From Tetraselmis striata (taxonomy: Eukaryota > Chlorophyta > Chlorodendrophyceae > Chlorodendrales > Chlorodendraceae): a stretch of 64,000 nucleotides of DNA. The notes beneath the pieces were generated by a model that had not been told where the DNA came from, did not search any database, and saw only the letters and a program-made list of their open reading frames with translations. The position numbers and the translations under genes are program-made. Position 1 is the stretch's first letter. Every line of letters starts with the position of its first letter. This document shows, piece after piece, positions 1 through 11,364 of this stretch. Location of the stretch: the NCBI GenBank assembly GCA_006384855.1, contig VCJN01002134.1, positions 34,020-98,019 on the forward strand. The letters run 5' to 3'.

Positions 1-346
1 ATTTCGCAGTGAGAATCGCTTTCACTAGAGATATTTACACGCTCGCTCGCATAGCCGTGCTGATGGAGAACTACTTCGGCCATTGGCACCTCCGTATCGG
101 ATCATTAAAGGTTCGACGGCTTCGTTTCGGCTCGTCTTACTGATACGACGTCAACATGGACTTTGAACATGTTATCATTTACGCATTGACTGCCCTTTGA
201 CATCAGGCTGCACAATACTCCCACTCGTTACAGCTATCGTCGACAGCCCGACAGTCACGCACCAGGGCTGCGAACCGCCATTGTCACTTCTGGAACAACT
301 ACCAAGGGCCCGAATCGCGTTGTCCCGGACAAACTGGACGACTGCG
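1..346. other. Upstream region, no gene seen
   Basis: This stretch lies upstream of the first ATG of the chitin-binding protein gene and presumably holds its promoter and 5' UTR. I see no clear TATA box and no convincing coding exon. The open frame that runs back to about 197 looks like an upstream extension of exon 1 rather than protein. Confidence 0.4.
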
Positions 347-2509
347 ATGGCATCACGACATGGCCTCATGGCGAAGGCATCAACTCCGAGTTGTAACGCC
401 GTTACTGCGGCGGCAATTCTCCTTCTCATGCTGACGCTAACTGGATTCAACCCGCCGCGGTTAAGCATGGCTACTGCCGACTCTGCACCAGGTATGAGAA
501 TCTCACGCATTGCATTTTTGTGTTAATGCTCAAACATGCTTGTATGTGGATTATTCGACGCGGCCTAACAACATAGGCTGCTTATTCATGCATATGCATC
601 CGCAGTTGTGCATCGTTATTGCGCAGTGCACCATTGCGGCACTGGTGTAATACTGGTTTGTGCTACCAGAAAGTCTGGCTGATTTTAGTCGTCCAGACTC
701 AAGAGAAGCTCATACACCTCTTTGATATTATGCCCTAATGCTGATACAGGGCATACCAGCAGTAGCACCCGCTGTGGCTCCTCCTGGATTGATGCCAACG
801 GCAAGTGCGGCGACACTTGTGCCATCAATGATGATTGCCCAGCGGAAGGCGAGGCTTGCTTCGCCGACCTGAATACCGCCCCCTGCAGCGGCGCCTCCCC
901 AGCACCCAGTCCTACCCCGCCAACCAGCGGCGGCAGCAGCACCATCCGCTGTGGCACGTCCTGGATTGAAGCTGACAGAAGCTGCGGCAACACCTGCACC
1001 ACTGATGGCGACTGCGCGGCGCAAGGCGGAGCATGCTATGCCGATCTCAGCACCGCTCCCTGCAGCGAAGGCTCCACCCCTTCTCAAACGCCCAGTCCGA
1101 CCCCGCCAAGCAACGCCATTCGCGGCGGAACCTCCTGGAATGACGCCAACAGCAAATGCGGCACCATATGCGTTACAAACGAGGACTGCACAGCGCAGGG
1201 CGAGGCATGCTACACAGATCTCGGAATCTCCCCCTGCAGCGGAGGACCCACCGCATCCCCAACAACCAGTCCCACCCCTTTCCCGACTCCCAGCCCTACG
1301 CCTTCCCCCACAACCAGTCCCACCCCTTTCCAGACTCCCAGGCCCACGCCTTCCCCCACAACCAGTCCCACCCCTTTCCCGACTCCCAGCCCTACGCCTT
1401 CCCCCACAACCAGTCCCACCCCTTTCCCGACTCCCAAGCCCACGCCTTCCCCCACAACCAGTCCCACCCCTTTCCAGACTCCCAGCCCTACGCCTTCCCC
1501 CACAACCAGTCCCACCCCTTTCCCGACTCCCAGCCCCACGCCTTCCCACACAACCAGTCCCACCCCTTCCCCGACTCCCAGGCCCACGCCTTCCCCCACA
1601 ACCAGTCCCACCCCTTTCCCGACTCCCAGGCCCACGCCTTCCCCCACACCCAGTCCCACCCCTTTCCAGACTCCCAGGCCCGCGCCTTCCCCCACAACCA
1701 GTCCCACCCCTTCCCCGACTCCCAGCCCCACGCCTTCCCCCACAACCAGTCCCACCCCTTCCCCGACTCCCAGCCCCACGCCTTCCCCCACAACCAGTCC
1801 CACCCCTTTCCCGACTCCCAGCCCCACGCCTTCCCCCACAACCAGTCCCACCCCTTTCCCGACTCCCAGCCCCACGCCTTCCCCCACAACCAGTCCCACC
1901 CCTTTCCCGACTCCCAGGCCCACGCCTTCCCCCACACCCAGTCCCACCCCCTCGCCGACTCCCAGCCCCACCCCCTCACCAACGCCCAGCCCCACCTCAT
2001 CCCCCACTCCTTCCCAGATCAGCGCACCACGCTGCGGAGCGGACGATTCGCCATGCCCAGAAGACAGCCCCTGTTGCTCAGTGGATGGCTACTGTGGTTT
2101 CGGTGATGGCTTTTGTGGAGAAGGGAAATGCCAGTCCGGGGCTTGCGACATCATCCCAGAAACTCCATGGGGTGTATGCGGAAGCGAGTTCCCGGGGATC
2201 ATTTGCCCTGAGCACGCCCCCTGCTGCTCCCAGTGGGGTTACTGCGGGTCAACGTCAACCGAGGAGTATTGCGGGGCTGGATGTCAGGCCGGATGCCCGG
2301 ACGACGAGGGGGAGCAGCAAGTGACGATCACTATGGAAGGAGCTGCTGTACTCGGAGGCTACATGCAGGGCGCTGACCCGGAGCTGGATCGCTTGCTGGA
2401 TTCACTTCCGGAAGGCGGCGAGGCGTCACCCAGCAAGACGAGGAGATCCGTTCTCGGCTCCTGGGCGTCTTTGCTGGCGAAGGAGGCCTTGCTCGGGTGC
2501 AGCGGCTAG
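347..2509 (+). CDS. Secreted chitin-binding protein, two hevein domains and Pro/Thr linker
   Basis: Two exons, 347..491 and 750..2509, are joined by a phase-1 intron (GTATGAG...ATACAG) and give about 634 residues. Exon 1 encodes a signal peptide: a charged start, then the hydrophobic core [13 protein letters not shown]. Exon 2 begins with three copies of a Cys module (pattern RCGxSWxxAxxxCGxxC, then DCxxxGxxCyxDL, ending in APC or SPC). A linker of about 250 residues follows, rich in [12 protein letters not shown] units. Two hevein-like (CBM18) domains come next, each with eight Cys and the chitin-contact pattern CCSQWGYCG in the second. The C-terminus contains SVLGS, like the AVLGR of the neighbouring gene. 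The ATG at 347 is chosen because it starts the signal peptide and the splice phases match exactly. By family, hevein domains bind chitin or GlcNAc polymers, so a wall, matrix or defence role is inferred. No catalytic domain is seen. Confidence 0.8.
1255..2010 (+). repeat. 48-bp coding minisatellite (Pro/Ser/Thr linker)
   Basis: A 48-bp unit encoding a 16-residue [16 protein letters not shown]-type repeat runs about 15 times through the linker of the chitin-binding protein. Units differ mainly by F/S and S/R swaps. Several other frames are also free of stops, so long open frames on both strands here are artefacts of composition. Confidence 0.85.
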
Positions 2510-2532
2510 TGTTGACCAACCCTACCTTCCGG

Positions 2533-5500
2533 ATGTATCAACGCAACCTTGCTGCTGGTAAGTTCATCTGAGCCCGGAACATCCTTTCTGTACCGAGCTA
2601 GTGCATGTAGTTTCTTAGCGTCGTTTCGTAGGTTCGTAGCGTAGTTTCTGTAGCGAGCTGTGTGCACGGGCAAGCCTGCGGCGACCTGAAGGAGCCTGAA
2701 CACTCTCACACTCCTAACTTTACGCTACGTTCTGTGACACGCAGGGCTCCGAGAGGGTGCTTGTCAGCTGGTCAGTCTTCCCAACTCCAAGATTCCAGAA
2801 AGCACACGCAGCTGCCTCTGCACCGGCAGTGACGATGTGTTTCTGCACTGCGAGCTGCAACTTGAGAAGCTGCTCACCGCACCAACTGCGGCCCCGGATA
2901 GCACCCGGCGCCACCGCCGCCATCTCGCGACTACCTCTGGTCCAGCTGCCTCCAACGACAACTTTTCCATGACAATCGGTGGGCGACACAAGGGATCGTC
3001 CGCAATCGACTCTCCGCTTGCCAAGCTGGCGCGCAAGATGCTTCAAACCGTCTCTGGGTCTCCGCCGTCACCCTCTGACGACGACGACGGCGGAATCCAG
3101 GGCATCTGCGAAGGCGGCAATCCTATCGAGTCCCTGAAACAGTTGACCAGCTTCTTTGCTTTCGACTGGGACTCCCCGCCGCCCGAGACAGCGTGTTGCG
3201 GCATCGAGCAGTGCTTCCCTGTGACGAAGCCTCCCGTCCTCGACCTGTGTTTGAGTGCGGAGGTTTGTGTTCCACCGGCCATAGCTTTTGGAGAGCTTGC
3301 CGGTGTTGCACTCTGCCCAGATGGAATCCCGGACGACATCGAGGAGGGGCTGGCCAGTGGCTTGTGCACAATGCTGGAAGACAAGACGAGGCAGGCCATT
3401 GTCGCCCAGGCGAAAGAGTTTGAGATCACTCTCGCAGCCAAGCTGTGCATTGGAGGCTATATATTAGACAAGCTCCCTGGATGGTTCCTTAAGGCTTTGG
3501 ATTGGCTTGGCATTGATTTTTGCTTTGCTGGAGCCCAACTCCGCTACCAGCCGATGACGGGCTTCCTCCGCGCCGAGATATGGGCCAAATTTGGTGGCTC
3601 TGTGCTTGGACTCAAGGTTACCCTCGCCATCGAGGCCCAGCTGAGCGACACCACCAAGAATAAATATGACCTCTGCAGCAGTGCCACATGCAGCGAGGAG
3701 GAGTTCTGCCGCATGTGCGCGGGGGAGGAGCGCGGCACAATTGAGCTCAAGGTTTCCTACCTGGTTCTGCGATCCAAATCCTGGGAGTGGTCGATCGGCG
3801 ACGGTGATCGCGATGGTTGCTGCGGGGGCGGCGCCCTGAGCGAAGGAGACCGTGAGGAGGTGATGGACGCGCTGCGTGAGACCAACTCCAGCACCATCCT
3901 GCTCTCCCAGCAGGGCGACGAGACTTGGGAACCCAGCAAGCTGTACAAGTGGAACGACTTCCTGGCGGCGTTGGACACGGTGTCTACCACCGGCATCGGC
4001 GAGGAGCTGTTCTGGCTGGGCGACGACAGCGAGAACGGGCTCGAGTATGGGCTGGTCAACGTGGCGGCGTTCCTGGCGCAGAGCATGAAGGAGACCATCA
4101 TGTTCGACGCGTGCGACGAGAACAGCTGGGACAGGGACAGCGACCCAAAGTACTCGGCGGCCAATGCATGCGGCCAGCTGGGCCAGAGCTACCAGGACTA
4201 CAAATGCAAGGCCGAGGAGGCGCACATGGCCTGCGCGGTGGACCCCGATATGGAGATTCGCGGCAAGACACACGCCACATGGTGGGGCGCCCCTCCGCCC
4301 CTCTTCTGCGCGCCGCGGTCCAAGGTCCCCAAGGCGCCAAAGTGGAACTACCTCACCCCAAACTGCGACCCTGAGGTGGAGCGTGACACAGACCTCAGCC
4401 TTCAGGAGTACCTCCAGTACGTGAGCTCCGAGCCGACGGAGGAGGAGGACATCTGCCGTGACTACGAAGGGCAGCGGGCCGGGCGCTGGGAGTTCTGCGA
4501 CGGCGAGGCGTGCCCCAACCCCGCGGCCCCAAACTTTGACCGCCCTGCCCGCACGGATGTGGAGGGCTGCTGCTGGTGGGGGCGCGGCGTCATCCAAACG
4601 AGCGGGGTCTGCAACTTCGGGAAGCTCAACTACTACCTTGGCGCGGGGGCCAACCAGCGCGGTGCCGATGCGTTGTTTCCGGATACAGACTTTTGCCGCA
4701 ACCCGCAAGCCATCTGCGATGACGAGAACCCCACTATTAAGTGGATCTCTGGGATGTTCTTCTGGATGCAGGAAGTCCAGCAGTACAATGAAGGCGGCTG
4801 GTCATACCGGGAGCAGGTCAAGGCATGGGTTGATGGCGGCATGGAATGCCCGGACGAGTTCATCTTTGGCGCCTCTGGCATCGTCAACCGAGGCTGCCAC
4901 AACCCGCCAGAGTGCGGAACCGGGGAGCTCGATGGCGCATACCAACGCGCCACAAACTTTGTGACAGTGCTGGAAGCCATGGGCTTCGACATTGACCGCT
5001 CCTGCAACAGACCGCCTGCTGGCGGTGGCAGCAGCACCTCCCGCTGCGGCGCCTCGTGGACCGCCGCCAACAGCATCTGCGGCACCACCTGCGCCGTCGA
5101 CGAGGACTGCGCCGCCGGTGAGGCGTGCTATGGCGACCTCAGCACCGCCCCCTGCGGAGGAGGGGGCACCCCCGCACCAACCCCATCTCCAACGCCCAGC
5201 CCCACCCCATCTCCAACACCCAGCCCCACCCCATCTCCAACGCCCAGCCCCACCCCATCTCCAACACCCAGCCCCACCCCATCTCCAACGCCCAGCCTCA
5301 CCCCATCTCCAACGCCCAGCCCCACCCCATCTCCAACGCCCAGCCCCACCCCATCTCCAACGCCCAGCCCCACCCCATCTCCAACGCCCAGCCTCACCCC
5401 ATCTCCAACGCCCAGCCCCACCCCATCTCCGACGCCCAGCCCCACCCCATCTCCAACGCCCAGCCCCACCCCCTCTCCAACGCCCAGCCCCACCCCATCT

Positions 5501-6223
5501 CCGACGCCCAGCCCCACCCCATCTCCAACGCCCAGCCCCAGCCCATCTCCAACGCCCAGCCCCACCCCATCTCCAACGCCCAGCCCCACCCCATCTCCGA
5601 CGCCCAGCCCCACCCCATCTCCAACGCCCAGCCCCACCCCCTCTCCAACGCCCAGCCCCACCCCATCTCCAACACCCAGCCCCACCCCCTCACCCACGCC
5701 TATCCCTTCTCCGGTACCTACACCCTCACCGCCAGTAGCCAGTGACACTATGGTCTGCGAATTTGCAACGGGAAACACTCGTGTCGAGTGGACGGAATGG
5801 GGGCAGAGAGCAAGATGTGTCAACCGCATCACACAGCAGATTGTGCAGGAGCTGACCTGCCGAGGAGGAACCAAGATCGACCACGCCTCTTCTCCAGTCC
5901 CCGCCCTGCTGGTGACATGCATGCCGGTCCACAGTCTGTTGTGCCTGGAGGCAGCCGGGGAGGTAGTTATTCACTGGACAGCAGGCGGGGAGAGCGCCGT
6001 GTGCAGGGACGAGTCTGGGGCTGTCGTGGGCGGCCCCTTTGCGTGCGCTGGCACATTCCACGTCGAGCACATCGTCAGCCCGGGACCGGCGCTTGACGCC
6101 ATCTGCCTGAGTGGGCAGCTAGCGGAGGAGCACCCGAACAGCCTCGATACCCCCCAGGGCGGCGCTGTGCTGGGCAGGCGTCTGCTGCGCGTAGTTTCCG
6201 CTAGCACAGCATCAAGGGCATAG
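2533..6223 (+). CDS. GH19 chitinase-like secreted protein with Cys modules and long SPTP linker
   Basis: The main exon is 2745..6223, starting after the acceptor GACACGCAG in phase 1. Two 5' exons fit that phase: a 25-nt exon at 2533..2557 with a canonical GTAAGTTC donor (about 1,167 residues in all), or the signal-peptide exon of the upstream gene at 347..491. Domains in order are an unknown Cys-rich region (about 3.1-3.8 kb), a GH19-like domain (about 3.85-5.0 kb), one CGASWxxANSxCG module shared with the upstream protein, about 190 residues of PSPT repeats, and a C-terminal domain made of two similar halves. GH19 evidence is FLAQSMKET, which keeps the catalytic-acid Glu of the family AQTSHET motif, then [21 protein letters not shown] and a GMFFWMQ segment. 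The usual His before that Glu is Lys here. Secretion and chitin cleavage are inferred; activity is uncertain because of the His-to-Lys change. The gene starts only about 24 bp after the stop of its neighbour. Confidence 0.75.
5170..5700 (+). repeat. 24-bp coding minisatellite (PSPT linker)
   Basis: A 24-bp unit encoding PTPSPTPS is repeated about 22 times with few substitutions (L for P, S for T). It links the Cys module and the C-terminal duplicated domain of the GH19-like protein. Because the period is a multiple of three and stop-free, all forward frames and at least one reverse frame stay open through it. Confidence 0.9.
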
Positions 6224-9005
6224 CACTGAAACACATGCCGCTGAGATTGCTCTGTTTGCAGCCCCCTGTTTAGTATGAAGTGGGTGGCGTTTACATTGAA
6301 CCCTTTTTAATCAGGTAAGTTCATTAAGACCCAGGAGACTGACCAAGGAAACACCGCGGGCGCTCTCGTTGGCAGCGCCTGTGTCCAGTGCTTTTTGGGT
6401 TCCATAGGCAATACTTGCTGCTGTTGACCCCACTCTACAGGCTGCAACACATGCCAATCATCGCCGCCAACCCTGAATGTTGTGAGGGGCTTGCTCACTG
6501 GGCACAACGCATCGCGAGGACGGCGTCGGCGTCCCCAAAGACACGGACCACTCTGCTACACGCGAGTAATAGGAGGCAGTGCGCCGGCAAGGCCACACTG
6601 GACGCTGTCTTGTGTATACACATGGATGTCGCTCGAGGCGCGTTGTCCACTATACGGGTGGGCATCATCACATCACCGCCATCCCCGATTTTCTGATAAA
6701 TCTAGCTAATGCTCACTTCTTGCTTTAGGGTGTCTTCCGCCCCAACACGGTACCCAATGGGGCAGATTGTGGTGCACTTCCCAAGGTAAATGACAAAGTA
6801 CGTCTTATTGTCCATAAATAACAATGACGCGAGGTGCCACGCGGCAGCAGATAACCGTAGGCGGCCGTAGCGGTCGAGACCCGCCCACCATCGCCGCAGA
6901 AAGAGGTACTTCTGGCGCTACGGGCGGTCGCGGTGTCGATGGTTGACAGTCGTGGGCTTGCTAGAGGCTAGAGCATGGGGAATTGGCCGCGTGATGTGCG
7001 CGTCGCGTTGCCGCAGGTGCACACTAAACCAACGGCGCGAACCGCATATCGTCGGATCATAAGTTCGGGCAGATTTCGCAATACCGTACGGGTTACCGCG
7101 GGAAGTGTTGGGCCACTCGGCAGCGGATAAATACTGTCGATTAGATAGAATGTAGCACATGTGGTTTATTGCTGTGAGGCCGCTACATACATACGCCGCA
7201 GTCTTTGTAATTTTACCGCGTTTGCCACTCCCAATGTATCATCGTACACTCGCTTGTGCATGTTGTAAGACTAATAGCGTCATTGCTATAATAATAATTG
7301 TATACTATTCCGTCGATTGTGCTATCTATCAATACATCATCAAAGTCGTGGGTTTATTGTTGGTCGTCTTGGCATCCCGTGCAAGAAATGAGATATGGCG
7401 GCGCGGCCATATAACCAACCATCCTAAAATGGTGGCGTGCGTCATGCTCAGGCGCAAGGCCGGATTTCAATTTATGGTATCTCGGCGATATACATGCATA
7501 CCGTACTTCCATATAGCGCAAGGCGCATACACATGTACAACGGCGTTGCAATGAACCCGCGGAGCCACCTGCGGCTGGTGTACGAAGCCTACCCTATGTC
7601 CATGATGGCAAAGCAGGTGCCTGCCCTGCCCCCCGCCCCCTTATTTCCCTCGCGCCTCTAGTTTGAGAGTGCGCTTGGATTCGGAGCCAGGAAAGGGGTG
7701 TCGGAAGCGAGAGCTCCAAAACCACATCCTCCTTGGCGCGACATCAGCACAGGGCTCCGAAACTATTCCCGAAATTGCAATATATATGCCACCATCATTT
7801 CTATAATTTTATACACTTTGCCACAAATTCACCCCGTCTCCACAATTGCACATTCTGCTCGTTGAGAGGCTCAGCCCGCCCTCCCCCCCCCCCCCCCCCA
7901 CCACCACCACTTTGTATATAAACTCCTATTGATGATGATACATACATACACAATAAGGCTGTACAGAGGTCGAGAGAGATAAAAGACAAAGTATACTTTA
8001 TGCTGTGTAATCTTCCGCTGTGATCCGTAGGTGTGAGCATAATACCATGGACATATATACCAGAATGATGCCCCGATACACATAATCTCATAATGTCTCA
8101 ACACTATTGCTACGAAAGGTAGAGACAAGCAAATAAGTACTCGTGCTACCTCCCCCCTTGGGCGGCGGGGCGGGGCGCGCGCGGGGGGGGGGGGGGGGAG
8201 GGGAGGGGGGTCACGTTCAGACCAGGGTTGCGCGGCTGAACAAGTGTCCCCATGGAGGTATTCAGTTCAGGCGGGACTGAATTCAGCTGATAACACTTCA
8301 GGCTGAATCCCGGCTCAAGGCTGTTCAGTTCAATTCTATAGGTCTACTGCCCGAATTCGGGCCTGATCCCCCCCCCCCCCCCCCCCCCGCCTCGCAATGC
8401 AACACATTAGCGCAGAGCAGTGGCAAAAAACAAATATATGTATGGGTAATAATAGTTCTGTATGTATCTGCATATATTTTTATATTCATATTTATTCATG
8501 TATATCTACACCTACATACCCACAAAACATTCGCCCCCTTGTCAAGCATCAATTGACTATTGGCCCATTATGGGCCCTCGCCTTCGTTACCGGCCGCGCC
8601 CTTCCATGTGCCATACGCGAACATGACACCGTGCGTAGGGGCAGCCCTAAGTGGCGTTTCTTGTGCTCTTGCTGTAAAAGCCATACGTGTGCGTGTCATT
8701 GTTCAAGGTTAGTAATGAATTTGATAATCCAGTGTTACGAGGGTACTTTTTTTTTAAACATGTATGTGCGTTCTATGTGTACGGGGCTGCACGCCAAGAG
8801 TTAGCTCTATCATTGTAGAGCACATTCGCAACACTTTCCCCGCCATCGGCATGCGAGCAAGTGAGTAGTTCCCGCAAAACGGCCAATACTCCCTTTAAGG
8901 CATGTTCCAAAATCAGCCCACCTACAACCGCTGTCCGCATTCAATGCGCCCTTGGTAGAGCCGGGTTTCAGCCCGTACCGCGTAAAACATGCACAAGCAC
9001 ACATA
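6224..9005. other. Gene-poor stretch with homopolymers
   Basis: I see no exon with both protein-like composition and splice signals here. The stretch holds C tracts near 7882-7900 and 8369-8388, a G tract near 8180-8198 and AT-rich sequence at 8430-8530. The short open frames present show no recognisable motif. Confidence 0.4.
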
Positions 9006-9360
9006 AAAGGGGCGGGGACGTTCTGCTTTTGCCGGCCCGCAGCGCAATCAACCAAGCAATGATGGCGGTGTCATCGTCATCCATATCAATGTCTGCATCA
9101 GTATCATCCCAGAACGCATCGACATCAGCCGTCATGTGAATGTCATCTTGGCACCCATATCAGTCTCAGCGGCAGGCGCCGGCTTGCTCTCAGCGGCAGC
9201 CGGATCAGTCTCAGCGGCAGCCAATTCGCTCTCAACGGCAGGTAACGACTCGGTCGCAGCTGCAACCGGCTCGCTTTCCGCGGCGGGCAGCGCGGTCTCA
9301 TCAGACGACGAGGATGACTCATTGTCGTCCTGGGAAGCCGCACTAGCAACCTCGCTATAG
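9006..9360 (-). CDS. Acidic low-complexity open frames, possible transposon gene fragment
   Basis: On the minus strand, the segment around 9360..9140 encodes an acidic Ala/Glu/Ser repeat (ESEPVAAATESLPAVESELA type). An ATG at about 9136 then opens a short frame rich in Asp (DADIDMDDDDTAIIAWL). I do not recognise a family. The acidic leader next to duplicated sequence suggests the N-terminus of a mobile-element protein, but this is weak. Confidence 0.25.
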
Positions 9361-9429
9361 GTGCTAGAGGAGTTATTGCCCTCTTTCTCCTCCTCCTTCT
9401 TGTTGCCCCCGGGTGCCGCTCAATAGAGA

Positions 9430-9857
9430 CACGTTTTGCGAAGTCGGCCGGATATGGCTCACTGCGGAGCGGGCTCATCAGCTGTACCGCGCCTTGGAGG
9501 TGTGCATGGAGAAGGATCCAAATAAAGCTGCGGGAAGCCTTCGTCGACCTGTTCAAGCTATACACGGCAATGGCGCTCGCGGCTACGGCACCGTTGTCCC
9601 GCTACATGCACTTGAATCATCCCCATGACACGCTGACCAATGTGCGCAGACTTATGGAGGCTGCCAAAAATTGGGAAGTCGACATAGCGGGTGGCATCGT
9701 CCCCGATTACCCGCACCCAGCAAGTGCAGCTACAGCTTTCAGGGCAGGCTTCCTGCCGTACCTTAACATCTCATGGGGCATGTACGAGGTCCCCGGGCCA
9801 GCGGCCTCCGTAGTGACTCCCATCATGCAATGGGCAGATAGAGACCGGCAGCCATGA
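9430..9857 (+). pseudogene. Copy A of an unknown duplicated coding segment
   Basis: This plus-strand stretch encodes EVGRIWLTAERAHQLYRALE, then, after one frame change, RYMHLNH and RRLMEAAKNWEVDIAGGIVPDY. The same protein is encoded in one continuous frame on the minus strand at about 11110-10840 (copy B), so copy A is the more damaged one. The shared part is about 285 bp; beyond about 9718 the two copies diverge. Family unknown. Confidence 0.5.
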
Positions 9858-9859
9858 TC

Positions 9860-10310
9860 TTGTTCTATACTGGTCGACTCACGAAATTTTGCAGTGAAAG
9901 CAGCTCATGAGATGCTCCACTCCCCATTCGGAGAGTAGACTGCGAACATATGAGGCATAGTTGGGCAACCAACCAAAGTGCTTAAAGGTGCAGATGATGC
10001 ATAGTTGCCCATAGCCAGTAAAGTAGCGAGTCGCAATACGCAAAATTGCTGTAATTTTGGCATTGTGTAACATTCTCAAAAGCCTTACCCATGTGACTGT
10101 ACCAATTGTGCCACCTCCCTTTGCAGTCCCACGCACTCAACAGACTGCCGGCAGGGGTTGTTTAAAACCGCCGTCGATTCAGATGGCCAAGGCGGGGGCT
10201 AGGTTTTGGGCGGTGGGCGCTTGGTGCGCAGGGTAGCGGCGCCGGACCGCTGCGAGAAATTGCTGGACAGCATAACTTTGATCGATTACATTTACCAGCT
10301 ACACGGAAAT
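9860..10310. other. Spacer between inverted copies, no gene seen
   Basis: This is the stretch between copy A and the downstream part of copy B. It has no recognisable exon or repeat apart from lying inside the inverted pair. Confidence 0.35.
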
Positions 10311-10314
10311 TCAG

Positions 10315-11110
10315 CTAATAGTGCAGGATCATTATGTTATATGTGCACCACACATACTGCCCCACATCACGTGAGGACATGCCAAACCGGAATAAGTGTT
10401 GGTCTGTCACTATGTCCGGATCAGCATCATAGAAGCAGCTCAATTTCTCCTCGATGTGCTTCAGCGCGACAAGCAAGGCGTCATGCCCCCTGCGAATGTT
10501 TGGCCGAAGGGGCGCCTTGCTCGTCTGCCACACATCAGTGCGAAGGGGACCCTATCACCATGCGCTCAGCTGCGTACAGTCGGCACACAACGAGGGTGAG
10601 GTCCAGCACCGAAGGGTTGGTGTGGGTCACCTCCAGGAAGTACTGCACTTCCCCAACATACACATGGTTGTCATGCTGCTCCACTTCGGCACGCTTGTCT
10701 CGCAGTATGGCAAGCTTGCCGTACTCGTCAGTGGGCACCCACTGCTCGTCCTATGTCTTGAACACCACAAGCCTCCGTGTCTCGGGCTTCTCATGTACAA
10801 CCTGCAGCATGTGTGTGTACACCATAATGATGGTTGGGTACGGGTAATCGGGGACGATGCCACCCGCTAGGTCGGCTTCCCATTTTTTGGCAGCCTCCAT
10901 CAGTCTACGCACATTGGTCGGCGTGTTATGGTTCATATAGCGGGACAGCATGGCCGTAGCCGCGAGCGCCATTGCCGTTAGCAGCTTGGACTTGTCGACG
11001 AAGGCTGCTCGCAGCTTTGGGTTCCCTTGTGGGTCCTTCTCGATGCACACCTCCATGGCGCGGTAAAGCTGAGCCCGCGCCGCAGTGAACCATATCCGGC
11101 CGACTTCGCT
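10315..11110 (-). pseudogene. Copy B of the unknown duplicated coding segment, longer
   Basis: Read on the minus strand from about 11110, the frame encodes EVGRIWFTAARAQLYRAMEV, then a hydrophilic stretch ending PETRRLVVFKT and a stop. The same frame continues after the stop with DEYGKLAILRDKRAEVEQH and YVGEVQYFLEVTH. A further segment in another frame contains HIEEKLSCFYDADPDIVTDQ. One stop and one frame change interrupt what looks like a protein of about 260 residues. I do not recognise the family. Its inverted partner and the adjacent element suggest mobile DNA. Confidence 0.45.
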
Positions 11111-11312
11111 AAAAACAGTAATTTAACCTATCTTGCACCGTGGAATTCATTTTGCACCGTAGGGTTTGTTTATACCCTAGTTCCCGGGTTTAATATCAGT
11201 ACTTAAGACTCACTGGTGATGTAGCTTGGGTTTGTAGACCTTGGGTGCAGTGCAGCATTCAAGAGCATGAAGGCCAGCCGCGACGCATATCCAATGTTGG
11301 TTTTGGAGCATT

Positions 11313-11330
11313 TTGTCCAAAATGGGACAA
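11313..11330. repeat. Palindrome TTGTCC-N6-GGACAA at left end
   Basis: A perfect 6-bp inverted repeat with a 6-bp spacer (AAAATG) lies just beyond the 3' end of the transposase-like gene. It has the same design as the palindromes at 12034 and at the right end, which suggests a binding site for an element-encoded protein. Confidence 0.55.
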
Positions 11331-11364
11331 GATGAGGCAATGAAATCAATATTTATTATGATCA

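Noticed and set aside
951-2324. Long alternative frames over the Pro/Thr linkers ([10 protein letters not shown]- and VGLGVGEGV-like)
   Set aside because: They are shadows of the 48-bp and 24-bp coding repeats. Only the frame with signal peptide, Cys modules and hevein domains makes sense.
3464-4708. 414-residue minus-strand open frame opposite the GH19-like domain
   Set aside because: Antisense shadow of a GC-rich coding exon; no motif and no splice support.
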